Counted from the stretch's first letter, positions 36,993-50,168 are shown. The stretch: DNA of 64,000 nucleotides from Azolla caroliniana (GCA_043228905.1 JBHGNT010000006.1:7750001-7814000), one strand, 5' to 3'. The notes: generated by a model from the letters alone, not told the origin. A program made the numbers and translations.

Positions 36993-37601
36993 AGAAGCAA
37001 TATGAACAACCACCCTCATCATTTTGAGAAATATCGGTATGTACCCTTGCAACTAAAAAAACCCCATAGGAGTAAGATAATATAAATTGTACCCCTAGTC
37101 ATTTTGAGAAATATCACCTCATAATCATTTATATTAACTCATATTTGAAAACCCACTAGTTTCTCGCCCAGTTTCAAAAAAACTTTTAGCTTTCCATCTA
37201 AAGGTGTTTCATGATATTTCAAAAACCTTTAGTTTTTCATCCAAGGGCGTTTAGTTCAATTTGTGGTAGATATTTCGGAAATCTCTTCATTTTTCTCCCA
37301 AACATATGTCAGGGTATATAAGAAAACCATCAATTCTTTACCTATGGGCATACAACAAAAATTCTTAAACTACGAAGGGTGGTATTAATGTTAATGGTTG
37401 TTTTTCATACTCAGGTATGTAGAGATGTTTCAAAAAAACATTTAGTTTCACACCCAAGGTTTTGATGAGATATTTCAAAATCAATGAGTGGCACTGGTAA
37501 TATTAACTGCAATATGAGGGGTGTTGGCGACATTTATGTGTTGTTCGTTGAAATTGGTATATTTGTGTATGTATGTACATATGTACGCATGCATGCATGC
37601 A

Positions 37602-37662
<61 letters not shown>

Positions 37663-39042
37663 CTGTACAATGCATATATACATGCTGCTTAAGTTTTGAG
37701 AAAACCTACACGAAAGCTCGAAATTCAGTTCAAATAGCCCCAAAGGGATTAAAACTTACGAAATTGGGATAAAAGGGGTCTACAAGAGGGATTATCACCA
37801 ACTTACCCATAATTGAGTCCTCATTTCAATTGGCAAAAGATTCCCATCCTCATGGTGGAACATACTACAATAAATTACAATTATGATATATAATGTTTTA
37901 GGAACTCAAAGCAACATGTTGTCATGTCCAAAATCTAAATCAATCATTATACTGGAATTCGAATAAAATTCTCATTATGGATGAGCCTTCTAAAAATGTT
38001 TGTTCAGATGTGAATTTCATTATTTGAATTGATGTTATGAGGATAATTTGAATCAAATTAATCATTTGATATATGAACTAGCATACAAATCAATATATCC
38101 TCACAACACATCCACCTTTTAAAGTAGAAACATATAAATTGCATATGAAAGGAACAAATTTATTTGCAAAGTATCAAACTGATTGTTGGATTATTGAAAG
38201 GCATGGATTAATTATCATTGATTTATTGGGGGAAACATTTGGATCAGTTGTGACATGTACTATTGAATCATTTGTATAGAATATATGTCACCTCACTATG
38301 ACAACCTGTGGATATCGATGCAAGTGCATGCCCCTCTTTGGTAAGGCGAAGGAAATTATTACGAAGCATCGTGACATCGATGCGTTTAAATTGCTTCAAG
38401 TTAATGAATAAACATAAGATAACGTCTCATCAATCATCACATAAAATGTAGAGAGACATCAAACATGACCTTGAGTTATTAACTTCACCCACGACATCAT
38501 AGACGTGGTCATCAAATGCATTTTAGAGCGGGGAGGGAATTTTGAAGCACCAAGTGTGCATTTGTTGTCCGGATATGATTCATTATGAGATTACGTTAAT
38601 TTCACAAATTATTGATTATATTGTAGTCGTTGAGAAAGGATAAACAACCGCATCTTGGAGAAAGCGATAACCAATGATTTGTTAGAAAGAGAAGTGCATT
38701 TACAACTCTTCTTAATATAGGCTCCACATAAAATAACTTAAAATAAACCTAAAGGTGCGGTGGCTAGTCGTTAGAAGTAAAATACAAAAGGGTGAGACAT
38801 GTATGATGTGAACCCAACAAAGTGTACATCTAAACATAACATGCACCCATTTTCACTTTATTTTTAAGGAATGCATTTCATCATCGGCTATCTTTTTTTA
38901 AAATAATGAATTGGTTTTGTGAGTCGTGACACTTAGACTTGAATTTGGAAAATACGTTTAGTTTGCGTTTCTTAGCATGGGTAAATTTTGATTTAGAATG
39001 CTTAAATGTTATGAGTAGATTTTCCACTTTTTCATTCAAATG
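32517..39042. other. Gene-poor AT-rich spacer with microsatellites
   Basis: No coding frame of more than ~83 codons and none with a recognisable domain. Simple repeats: (GA)n 34279-34314, (CA)n 36957-36990 and a compound CATG/TG/GA tract 37587-37659. At ~37150-37470 a phrase like TTTCAAAAAxCxTTTAGTTTTxCAxCCAA recurs three or four times in decayed form. Otherwise nothing seen. Confidence 0.5.
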
Positions 39043-39376
39043 GAAACTTCAAAATTCAATGGGATACAGGGAAAAATCCACGGTAAGAATTACATGGTTT
39101 GTTGGACGTTCGTGTAGAGAAATATAATTTCTTAGGACATGTTAACCAATTTAATGGGTGTTTGATTGTTGTGTCAATATTTAATAGCTATCCTAATTGT
39201 GTGGCATGGGAAACTTCAAAATTCAATGGAATACAGGGAAAAATTCACGGTAAGAATTACATAGTTTGTTGGACGTTCGAGTAGAGAAATATAATTTCTT
39301 AGGACATGTTAACCAATTTAATGGGTGTTTGATTGTTGTGTCAATATTTAATAGATCTCCTAATTGTGTGGCATGC
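39043..39376. repeat. 167-bp tandem duplication (third diverged copy at ~40038-40092)
   Basis: 39043-39209 and 39210-39376 are nearly identical direct copies (GAAACTTCAAAATTCAATGG at both starts). A further, more diverged piece of the unit occurs at ~40038-40092, on the other side of the LINE fragment 39377-39925. The LINE piece may therefore have been inserted within or next to an older repeat array. Confidence 0.88.
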
Positions 39377-39925
39377 CCAAATGTGACAGAGTCAATCCGA
39401 CATGCTTTGTGGGAGTACCTAGAGACTCATCGAATACAGCGGGGGGTTGGCCGCTTATTGCAATTATGCCAAATGCAAGGCACAATCAAGTGAGGGAATG
39501 TATGTTGGTTATCATGGCAGGCCCTAATTGACAAGTACGAACATGAGGGGATGACACTGGTGATAATGGTAGAAGGGATTTTTTTTTCCATCATCCACAA
39601 TATCCACTCAACTCCTATTAATGCCAAAGCTCAAGTCGTGTTGGAATTGGTCAGCCCAATAGCTCTTTGGATTCTCTGGAAACAACGGTGTAGACGGGTT
39701 TTTTCCAATCAAACTGTGCATGAAACAATGTTATTGCAGGAGATATGGAGGGAAGTTATAGCCACTCTAAAGAGCCAATATGATGGCCTCAGAGACAGAT
39801 CTGATGGAGTCGAAAGACAACGATTACCCTTAATCCAACAATCATGTTCGTCCTCTCCCTTTTTTGAGTCAATGGGCTTCCATATAAGATGGAACTATCG
39901 CGTCCCTTTTGGGATTTGTATATAA
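39377..39925 (+). mobile_element. LINE ORF2 C-terminal fragment (RT zinc-binding-like region)
   Basis: One plus-strand frame with a single stop (39490s) reads TESIRHALWEYLETH, then ALWILWKQRCRRVF and ETMLLQEIWREVIATL. This resembles the region after the reverse transcriptase of plant LINE ORF2 (ES..H.LW.C and A.W.IWK.R...F patterns). Upstream RT blocks are absent. Assignment rests on pattern memory. Confidence 0.5.
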
Positions 39926-41179
39926 CATTCTCATCTATAAAATTTTATAACTGCTGGAAGGGGTTTTCTTTAGAAAAAGAAATGAAAAGATAAAAAGTTG
40001 TGAATGTAGCTATTGGGTGGAGAAAGATCATTTCATAGGATAGATTAACCTTTTGAATGGGTATGTGATTGTTGTGCCAATATTGAATAGGTGTGAATTT
40101 GGATGCATAAGCGGATTTTATGTGAGTGATGTTACTCTTACGAAAATAAAGGAATTGAGATTGAAGGCTTTGATTTTGTGTTTTTGGCTATAAATAGAGA
40201 GGACATTGCATTTTCGAGCAAGAGTGCAAAGATATATAAGGTGTTTGAAAGTTTGTTTGATTTTGCAGTTTTCTATGTTGGAAAAATTGAGGTTATTGTC
40301 ACATGAGGAGGTCCAAACATATGTTTTGGCCCCCCACCATGTTCAAATCGTGTGTTGGCCCCTAAGCCAAATTGTTTCGTAGGTGTACATGAACCCATAT
40401 GGATCCTTATGATATCGTAGTCTTCAATTAGAGATAAAAGATGTATCAAATATAGTGTTTTTTCACATACAATCAACATCTTTTTTACAAAAACAAAAGG
40501 AATTCAAAGTCAAATGTAAAGGATTGATGGAGTTATTAAGGCTGAGGTTGAGGTTCACAACGCTTGAGAGTGGTCGGGACATCAATACTCCTAATTAAAG
40601 TGAGATGTAATGAGTTTCCATATTTCATTTACAAAGTTCAATGTAGCTATAAGGTTCTAGGCACATACCTCTTTGTAGTTAACGACATAAGGATTTGGGT
40701 CTAAAGATGCATAGATTTGTCCCAGTCAAGTGGCAACAATAGTCAACTCAGTACGAGTGTTGGTCTTCTACCCATAAGATTGTATGCATATAGCCTACCA
40801 TCATAGCAAGCACAATGCTTATAATAGAGTAGTACTAGCTTGTTTTAGTATATTTGGTTCTTAAAATTTGGCTATTAGATAGAATGGTATTCAGATACAA
40901 AAGTCATTTATGAACTTTGGGTTGCCCATCCATTTTTTAAATATTTTTCTCTTGAAAATATGAGCATTCCTCCCATTCAAGCAAACTTGATGCGGGACCA
41001 TTACCCTGACATATAATCACAAATGCCAATTCTGAATATTAAAGGATATTGTCTACCGCATGAAGTACCAAAGGAGTCGCAATGACGTCTACCAAATCAT
41101 CATCATCAAACTTTGACATTATTTTTTGTATATTTTGTTTGCATTTGAGATATGAGACATATTAGTCAATTATTTTCTA
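39926..41179. other. Spacer, no feature recognised
   Basis: AT-rich, with only short frames. It contains the third copy of the 167-bp repeat unit at ~40038-40092. The minus-strand frame at 40273-40479 shows no domain. Confidence 0.45.
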
Positions 41180-41420
41180 GGTTTATTGCATAAGCTACAT
41201 TACTAATTTTACACGTGATTTCAAATGTTCCATAAAATGGGAATGGCACATTTGCTAATCCCTTTGGTTTGTAAAGTGTCTTTATGCTCTAAGGATTTTG
41301 TAGAAGACATTCTCACCTATGTCAAATTCAATTCAACTTGTCATTTCGAAAATTATTCATGGTAAGCCCTTGAAATTCCACGTATATTTAATAGTGACTG
41401 TAAATGCTTCATGGGTTACT
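41180..41420 (-). mobile_element. Ty3/gypsy integrase C-terminal remnant
   Basis: The minus strand near 41290-41180 reads LYKPKGLANVPFPFYGTFEI, then an ISNVAYAINL block. This fits the conserved FYGPF.I...I..VAY.L segment at the end of gypsy integrase. Stops and shifts surround it and no LTRs were found nearby, so it is a relic. It probably extends towards 41700 in very decayed form. Confidence 0.6.
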
Positions 41421-43420
41421 TTTTTTTTTATATATAATGGGAGTTAAATTTTAACATTAGTAGAATTTCAAAAAATTCCATGTTGTCTAAGTTGAGCTAT
41501 CATGTTTGGCATCTTGTATGTCCTTTTTTAGCATTTGCTTAGAATGCTAGTTAGTTGTTGCTTTCAATAAGAGACGCAATGTTTTTTGGAGCCAAAGAAC
41601 ATGTTTGCTCTTCAATCTAAATTTATTTTTTTTCAAAAAAAATTATCCTTCCATTATAAAGAAAGTTCATAACAGTTACATCATACAAAGTATTTTTTCC
41701 GAAGCCCGTCTTGTGTAGACAACAGTTAAGGAAACAAATCTATGTACTCCGACATAGAGAAAACAGTCCAACAATTACAATCTATTCCCTAGAAACATTG
41801 CAAGGTATCCATATCCATAGGCAACAACGAAAGTAGCTCTATTCGGAAACAAACCCTCTCAAGTCATAGTTATGAGCCATTCAATATTTCTTCAACCTGT
41901 ACATCTCGGCTTTGAAGGCGATAAACTACGTTCTTTGGTTTTTCAAGGGAACCACTTTCCACATTCGTGGCTGTAAAGTCAACAACTATGCTTCCTCTTT
42001 CCCCATCAACCATCTTGCCAGATTACCACCAAATTCTTGTACATGCAACAACAAATTAAGTCAAGTTTCCTCCTCTCCTAAAAAGTTACAACATTTATTG
42101 GGTCATATAAAAAGTTAAGGTCTTTAGGAAACTACATTGATTAAGGAAAATTCCTGAAGTTGTAGACCAAAGTGAGCACTGCTTCTCTTTCCATCTCAAA
42201 GATATTCACTAGAAGCAATGCAATATTAAATGGTATTTGATTTAGGATTTCGAAATTGAAATTACAATCATAAAATATAAGTGACTACATGAAATGTAGA
42301 TGTTTTAAGTCTCATCATGGACTTGAGTGTCAAATGCATCAACTTTTCATCCATTTGATGTCATTTTGATAAAGACGAGAGCGCTAGATTTTAGCAAGAA
42401 TTGATAGGGAGGCTATGAATTCATGTAAGTAGAGCTTCAAAAAGTCCACTCCATGGCAAGACAACTCAAGTTCAACTTTCAAGTGCCTTACTTTAGCTAC
42501 TAGAGAACATAGGAAATATGGTTATACCATAGAACTTTAAATTTCCATGGCTACAACTATTGGATCAAGTGAGGTTTTGTGTCAAGTCAAACCAATTGTC
42601 ATGTAGATCTATAACACACTAAGTAAATCATTGTTCCAAAAGGGAGTGGACAATGAAATGAACAAAGTTCTACACGATTAGACGAAGGCAAAAATAATTT
42701 TCAAAAACATTCGTGACCTTACCAAGAAAAAGCAGCGTGTAGTGTCGTGAGGACCAAAGGTGTTCAATTTACGCAAATGATGCAAACGCGCATGTGAAAT
42801 GTGCCAAGGCATGGATTGTTATAAAGGGGGGTCTCCATGGATGTGGTACAATCGGAATAGGATGTCCCTAGGCTTGAGTTAGAGTGGTTATGTGTGACCC
42901 ACATGCATGGAGGTAGGCTATAGATTAGATTGGTTGGCAGGAGAAAATGTGTTCCATTCCCTACCATGTACCTACGGGCTATCGAAGCACAATCACCATT
43001 GTATCGAGTGGGCCTTCACCACATATATTGGAAGCACGAGCCTTAGAAAATACAAGTGCCGGAAGTCTTACATGTAACTTTTTCATTGCAGTACGAGGAT
43101 CGGCCGGGACCTCGGGAAATACTGTCACACTATGGTGAGATAGGTCAAGTTGGACAATTGTGGAGGCCACAAGACTTTCCTCCTAGTCCATTTCATTGCT
43201 ACATCCGGGCCATAGCCTCAAATATGAGGTTATTGTAACAAGCTTGCTTCATGTATGTACTTATACTGTATACATATACATTATACATACATACACATGC
43301 ATGTGTATGCATGTATTATTATGTACATCACATATACTCTGTTCTCTGCTACCGTGGACCAGTTAGGCTTTGCAAAGAGCTGATGCATCTGAAGAAGTGA
43401 TCAAAGGTTCCCTGAAATAC
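41421..43420. other. Spacer upstream of the PPR gene; no gene recognised
   Basis: Short overlapping frames only. The part 42940-43240 has somewhat higher GC and overlapping frames on both strands but no recognisable domain. A TACAT/GCATG-rich simple stretch lies at ~43250-43330. The PPR promoter should be near the right end. Confidence 0.4.
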
Positions 43421-43640
43421 TGTAAGTTGGATTTTGCCTTTGCTTCATTATTAAAGGGATTGTGCAAAGATGAAGGTTTTTTTACAAATGTATCATTGAA
43501 CTGCATGACACGGTTAGGTCAAACGAAAGTAAAACTAATCTCGGTGAAAACGTGTAGGAAAGATTTTGCTTTCATTTCGTTATATTCAAGGATTCTCCAA
43601 AATAGAAGGATATTCACACATAACTAATGGTGTTAATGAA
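43421..43640 (+). pseudogene. Two decayed copies of the PPR gene 5' end
   Basis: Frames at ~43424-43500 (KLDFAFASLLKGLCKDEGFF) and ~43549-43625 (TCRKDFAFISLYSRILQNRR) both resemble the start of the adjacent PPR protein (ICREDFAFVSLLKDCAKKKD). The DNA is also alike, with repeat spacing of about 120-130 bases. Stops and shifts separate them from the real CDS. This looks like a small tandem duplication of the 5' coding end. Confidence 0.7.
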
Positions 43641-43678
43641 AAAAGACAGGGTAATATGAAAATAAGTGATTGGAATCC

Positions 43679-45724
43679 ATGAAAATATGTAGGGAAGATT
43701 TTGCATTTGTGTCATTGCTCAAGGATTGTGCGAAGAAAAAAGATCTTCACAAAGGTATCAGGCTTCATGCTGATGTTGTGAAAAATGGATTACTTGGAAA
43801 GAGTGTTTATCTAGCAAGTACTTTAATTAACATGTATGCGACATGTGGTATGCTTGCAAAAGCACAAGAAGTGCTTGAAAAGCTTCATTTTCGAGATGTG
43901 GTCACATGGAATACACTCATTTCCGGATATGTCAAACATGGTCAGGGTCATGAAGCATTACATTGTTATGAAATGATGCAAAGCGAGGGTTTTTCACCTG
44001 TTGATGTAACGTATATTTGCATCTTGAAAGCATGTGGTAAGACATGTAATATAGATAAAGGTATACAAATTCATGAAGAAATTTTGATTAAAGGTTTGCT
44101 CAAGAAGAGTGTTATGCTTGGCAATGCTTTAGTAGACATGTATATAAAGTTTGGTATGGTTGAAAAAGCAAAAACAGTGTTGGAAGAACTTCCGGTTAGA
44201 GACGCAGTTTCTTGGAACGCCCTCATTGTGGGGTATGTTCAACAGGGGCAGGGTAATGAAGCATTGAATTGCTATGAAAAGATGCAAAAGGAGGGATTCT
44301 CTCCGGATTCAATAACTTTCAATTGCATGTTGAAAGTTTGCGGCCACATTGGATCCATAGAGAAAGGCGAACAAGTGCATGAGAAGATTATTAGAATGGG
44401 TTTGCTAGAGAAGAACCTTGTTCTAGCTAATGCTTTGGTGGACATGTATGCCAAGTGTGGTATGTTTTCTAAAGCGCAGCAACTGTTGGACGAGCTTCAT
44501 GATCGGAATGCTATATCATGGAATGCATTGATTACGGGGTATATTAAAAAAGGACAAGGTATTCAGGCATTGAATTGTTTTGAACGGATGCAAAGTGAAG
44601 GTTTTCCTGGAGATGTGGTCACCTTCATTTGCATCTTAAAGGCCTGTGGTAGTATTGGAGCTATAGACAAGGGTAAACAAATTCACAATGAGATTTTGAG
44701 TAGAAAATTTCTAGAGAAGGATATTGTTCTTGGAACTGGTTTGGTGGATATGTATGGAAAATGTGGTATGCTTGCAAAAGCACAACAAGTGCTTGAAGAT
44801 CTTCCTACCCGTGATATAGTCTCATGGAATGCATTGATCACAGGGTATGCCCAACAAGAAAAAGGTTATGATGCATTGAATTGCTTCGATCAGATGCTAA
44901 ATGAGGGTCTCTCTCCAGATGTTGTCACCTTCATTTGTATCTTGAAAGTATGTGGTAGTGTAGGAGCCATACAGAAGGGTAAACAAATTCATGAAGAGGT
45001 TGTGAGTAGGGGCTTGTTACAAAAGGACATTGTGCTCGCCACTGCTTTGATTGATATGTATGCTAAATGTGGTATGTTAGAAAAGGCTCGAGAAGTGCTT
45101 GAAGAGCTTCCAACTCGGAATGTAGTCTCTTGGAATGCACTAATTTCTGGATATACCCAACAAGGGCATGGCTATGAAGCATTGAGTTGCTTTGAGAAGA
45201 TGCAAAATGATGGCCTCTTTCCAGATGATGGTACATTCCAATGTGTTCTATGTGCCTGTGGTCACTCTGGGCTATTGGATGAAGCTCAACTTCTTTTTAA
45301 CGATATGACTAAAAAGTACGGTATTACTCCAACATTAGAGCATCATACTTGCTTGGTAGAGGCTTTTGGATTTGCAGGGGACTTTGACAAAGCAGTGTCA
45401 ATGATTAAGGTGATGCCATCTTGTGATGATATTTCAGTTTGGTTGGGTATTTTGGGTGCATGTAGAAAATGGGGAAATGTAAAGCTTGGGAGGTTATGCT
45501 TTGATCAGATAGTGCAACTAGACGGTAGTTGTACTTCAGCTTATGTGCTGATGGCTAATATGTTTGCGTCATCGGGTATGCAAGAGGATGCAGAGAAAAT
45601 TGAAGCCATGAGAATGAAATATGCTCCTTGTAAGAGCCAAGGAAATAGTTCATGGGTGGATGGCATTGGAAATGCTCATTCATTTTCCCCTGAGAATTAT
45701 GAGAACAAAAATGTGCATGTGTGA
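43679..45724 (+). CDS. Pentatricopeptide repeat protein, PLS class with E-type C-terminus
   Basis: Single exon, 681 aa from ATG 43679; an upstream in-frame TTG at 43670 is not used as start. The whole protein consists of PPR motifs in P-L-S triplets. Signatures recur about every 100 residues: KGIQIHEE/KGKQIHNE, ALVDMYAKCGM, VSWNALITGY, QGxGxEALNCFEKMQ, and DVVTFICILKACG. After the last repeats come E1-like (VWLGILGACRKWGNVKLGR) and E2-like (YVLMANMFASSGMQEDAEK...GNSSWVDG) segments, ending without a DYW domain. Such proteins bind single-stranded organelle RNA, often to direct C-to-U editing with a DYW partner. No clear transit peptide is visible before the first repeat, and the N-terminus is short, so the true 5' end may have been lost or altered by the duplications just upstream. 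The target RNA cannot be predicted by eye. Confidence 0.92.
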   Translation: MKICREDFAFVSLLKDCAKKKDLHKGIRLHADVVKNGLLGKSVYLASTLINMYATCGMLAKAQEVLEKLHFRDVVTWNTLISGYVKHGQGHEALHCYEMMQSEGFSPVDVTYICILKACGKTCNIDKGIQIHEEILIKGLLKKSVMLGNALVDMYIKFGMVEKAKTVLEELPVRDAVSWNALIVGYVQQGQGNEALNCYEKMQKEGFSPDSITFNCMLKVCGHIGSIEKGEQVHEKIIRMGLLEKNLVLANALVDMYAKCGMFSKAQQLLDELHDRNAISWNALITGYIKKGQGIQALNCFERMQSEGFPGDVVTFICILKACGSIGAIDKGKQIHNEILSRKFLEKDIVLGTGLVDMYGKCGMLAKAQQVLEDLPTRDIVSWNALITGYAQQEKGYDALNCFDQMLNEGLSPDVVTFICILKVCGSVGAIQKGKQIHEEVVSRGLLQKDIVLATALIDMYAKCGMLEKAREVLEELPTRNVVSWNALISGYTQQGHGYEALSCFEKMQNDGLFPDDGTFQCVLCACGHSGLLDEAQLLFNDMTKKYGITPTLEHHTCLVEAFGFAGDFDKAVSMIKVMPSCDDISVWLGILGACRKWGNVKLGRLCFDQIVQLDGSCTSAYVLMANMFASSGMQEDAEKIEAMRMKYAPCKSQGNSSWVDGIGNAHSFSPENYENKNVHV

Positions 45725-48700
45725 ACATTGAATATCAACGGAATTGCCTTTCAAATATAATGAGGGAGGGATTTTCTTGAGTTCTAGTAGGTGCTACAGA
45801 ACATTATTGAATGGTGGAAAGAAGGATGCCGAATGTGGACACAAGGAAAAATTGGCCATTGATGCTCTATCAGTAAATTTCAAGATGAAACCATAGATGT
45901 TGTGTGTGAATCATCTGTTAACTGGCATATGCTCATTTCAATTATATCCAAAACAGATAAATATATGATCATGGCTCAAGCTTTGAGATGTCTTCATGTT
46001 TTTGAGCATGGAAAATGTGCTTTTGCAATGTGGAGACTGAATGGATTGTGCTTAAGTCCTAAAAAGAGGCACATGATGTGGCAAAAGGACTTCACAGTTC
46101 CACTCCAGGATGAAGGTTGCGTAATAGTGTTGGACGATTATGAATCCAAGATTCTACTGTTTCTGATTGGATTTCATATGGGTTGCCGTGCTAACACTTT
46201 ATTTTTAATGTATCAACAACAAATCTCTACTTAAAAAACAGGCAAATTGTTGGACCAAGGATTTCAATTTTATTCCAGGGATGAAGGCTACCTGATGTAG
46301 AGGCTAGGGGCCACATTGGGTGATCTTTTGACAAAGAATGAGTAGGAAATTTCGTTCCTTTACTGTGATATCATCAGGGAGGAATTGCGTCCATTCCTAA
46401 AGCTGTTGCTCACATCCGTCGTTAAGACATCTTGGGAATATGGCAAAGCCTAAAATCTTCCAATAGCCCAAGAGGTTTTTAGATTTTCTTTCAAAATTTA
46501 TGCTTTTAGAACCATGTGCCTGTCAGCTTGAGAGCATATCAGGATAGTGGTGAATTATAGTGTAATGGTAAATTATGTTTTGAAACTCCCTTGCCAATTT
46601 GTATATAAATCTGGAGTTTGAAAGTTTGATTTTTTTAGGTTATTGAGCTCGGAACACCTGCTGTAGAACTAATGATAATCTTATTTTTTTACAATACGAA
46701 AACCCGCAAGCAAAGTATATCCTTGCAGAGAGATTGATTGGCATGGATGCATGCATGACCTTCAATGGACACAAAGAAAAACCATGAGCATCTTGGATAG
46801 AGTCTATTAGAAGACTTTGGTATATGTATATAATGAAAAACACTTGTAAAAACTTTTCAAGAGAGAAATGTCTGATGAGCTGATGGTGTATGTCATGCCA
46901 AATGAACAAAATCCTTCATCTCATGTAGGAACAATTACAACAGTTATTTATTTATTTTTCTCTTCAAAGATTTTCTTCAATAGTATTAAGAAAAAACGGC
47001 CGAAGGCTACAACTTGAACTTGTCTACCCAGAAGCTTACAACTTTTTATGTGCAATGGTGTACAATAATCCTAAGACCAAAGATAGGACTTTGTAGAAGG
47101 GACAATTACAGCAGTTGCATGGATACACCCAAGAAAGACTAGAATTCTAACATCAATGATTGATATGGTGTTCTTCAACCCTATAATTTTTGTGAGGATC
47201 TTTGTAATGATGTTTTCGATTTGATTATTTTCTTCAATGTGCAAACAAGTTAAAATAGTAAAAAGCTGCTTTTTCTTACTTTTTTGTTTGTTAACAACAT
47301 ATTTTAAATTTTATTGCATTCTAATAGTTAAGCATCCTCACTCATGCTAGAAACTATGGATACACAACATTAAACAGTCCATTAAAGATTTACAATGTTA
47401 AGTTGAAAGTTTCTCGAGATAGTTTGAGTGAATGTATGTTTTATTTACAGAGGATAATTCACCTAACCTTCACGATATCTATGACACTCTCAATGAACTC
47501 ACATGATATGAATCTTTCTTTTTTTGTCAATCGTTAGAATAATGTTATTCCTTAAAAAAGAAAAACACTATCAACTCATAATGTGATCGTTGTTTCTTCA
47601 TTGACTTTTATTGAATGAAAGTATTAGGAGGATTTCAATGATGATCATTTTTGGGCTATCTAACCACATTTGGAATTGTAAAAGTTGTGGGAAGGACACA
47701 ACATGAGATAATTATAACTAGATTTAAATATTGATAAAGATTATCCATGGATCGAGGCATTGAATCATTACATCTCAAATTTTTAAGTGCATGGTCAGAT
47801 GTAACTCATTGTCATAAACATGCCCATTGCAAATATGTGCATAAATCAAGGAATCCTTGTCCCAACATGGTACACATGTGGATAGTATTCAACAAATATT
47901 ATTATAGGAAACTTTAGTGCGCATACGTATTGGTTCATGTTTTGTAGATCGAAAACCTGAAGCCATCCACTAATGGATATGCATTCATGTAATAGTGCTT
48001 GATTGTACTAGTTTGAAGGTCGAGGACTTTGAGAGGGAGATGCCAAGAGATTAAATTTATCACTTCACCTTAACATTCTTAACATATTTAATGGAGGTAC
48101 ATATGCAATGTTACATATAAGTCAATTTAATACACGAGCTAACAAACCAAATACACCAAGTTTATGTCTAATTTCACACTACCCTTTTTCATGACTTCCA
48201 TCGAGTTACAAAACTTGACCTTGGAATACTATGTTTTAGCACTTCAAATCATTAACACATGAATAGTTGAAATAAAATCATTAGCATATTAGTAATGGAA
48301 AATTCATTAGTCTAATCAACATGTATAACCCTTGTAATACATGCACATGATGTACCTTCAGTGCTTGGGGTAGAATGAAGTAGAAAATAAATTACATGAT
48401 GAATCGTCTATAGTAAGACATAGATGGTTGTTTATATCATTTGAAGGATGGCATGACACTTACTTTGAAAAAATCATTTAAATTAAGCTTGTTTGAAATT
48501 TACTTTTCTATAGAAACGGTGTGACACTTGTTTGGGAAAACGAGCGTGATTCATGCATTGATGATACTGCACTACATATTTTTTTAGTACTAGATTTACA
48601 TATTTCTCACGACCTAGCGAGATGTGTGAATGGTCATAGTTAATGTCACCAATGTCTCGAAAAACGAATAGATGGGTAATTTATAATTCCTTGTCAAGCT

Positions 48701-49772
48701 AAAAGGGGAACATGTTTTTTTAATGTGGTTAGATAGCTACTTGAATGAGGAATGAAATTTCAAGGTGAACTCATTATATTTCGATAAATGCATAGGTAAT
48801 AGTGAGGATTGGATTAGATGCGAGGGAGAGAAAGAAACATAAACGATTTACCTTGTAAATATTTAAGTAGAGACCTATACAATTGCTTTAATTGGGATGT
48901 TAAAAAATGGGTATAAAGTATAGAATACAAGACATACCTTCAATTGTTAGTTTTTCAAATTTGTGCTCATTTGAGTCTATTTTGGCATGATCTCATAAGG
49001 CTCAGTAAAAACGCTACGATTTCATGCAATTTCGCAAGACAACATTTATAAGAAACAAGTCAAGAGATATTGAGCTCATCTCGATTTGTAAATAAAGAAA
49101 ACACACAGGCGTTTCTATATTATAAGGATGTTATAAAGAGTTATCTACTAAGAAAGTGTCCTAAAAGTAATGTGGCTTTTAATAGGCGTTTGAGTTTGGA
49201 TATAGATAATAGGATCCAAGCTTATATCAATTATATGAATGAAGACATATTGGTCACTTGGCAAGGATGATTTCTTGGTGAAAAACAAGAAGGATATATG
49301 TATAGACATGGCAATATTCTTCTAGTTTGGCATGATATCAATACACAACGTTAAATTTCTCATGTAAATTTTCTTGCTTGTCCTCGAAGAGAAAAAGAAA
49401 TGAAGATTCTAAACTAACAATCCGAAGTGAAACAATCACATTATTGGTCCTTAAAAAAACGAGCACCAAACCTATGTCTTAACTAAATGAATACTATTAA
49501 ACTTGAAGGCAAAAATTACCAAAATATGATCACATATACATACATTGCAAATGTATACTTGTTTAGTTTAAAAAATATCGAAGTACGCTTGCTTCCATAA
49601 TCTCCAATTAAGCACCATTGTATATCAACAAAAATCTATGGTAAAATGTCAACATTTTGTAGTAAGGCATCATTAGCTACAATTTATATTATGCTTACTA
49701 TTCAAATCGAGACACCATTGTCCATGGGAAACACACAAGCATTGGAACATCGATGATCCATCTCCCCTTGCC

Positions 49773-49815
<43 letters not shown>

Positions 49816-50168
49816 TACACACACATTACTAACATGCGTATTAACTCTCGTAGAGCCCTAACACTCCTACGCACTCGATCACACAACCTAGGTTTTGAAG
49901 TTGCGTTATGAAATCAACTCTACACATTTTTACCATGTAAGTACAATATATTTGAGGCAAATGAATGCATGTAAGACGAGCAATTTTCATGGTTAGAAGT
50001 GTGGTAGTTGTTGGTTAGGCAGAGTCTGTTATTGAGATAAATATAACTAGAAGGTCGAGAATCTTTCATGTGTAGAGAGAGTAAGTTAGAAGAGTTTGAG
50101 AACTTGCTTGAGAAAGATATTATAGATACTCAATGGCTTTGCTTGAGAGAGAGAACATATTGAAACAA

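Noticed and set aside
45902-46234. 110-codon plus-strand frame after the PPR gene
   Set aside because: No recognised domain, repeat signature or splice context. An E+ or DYW extension of the PPR was considered, but the text lacks the expected residues.
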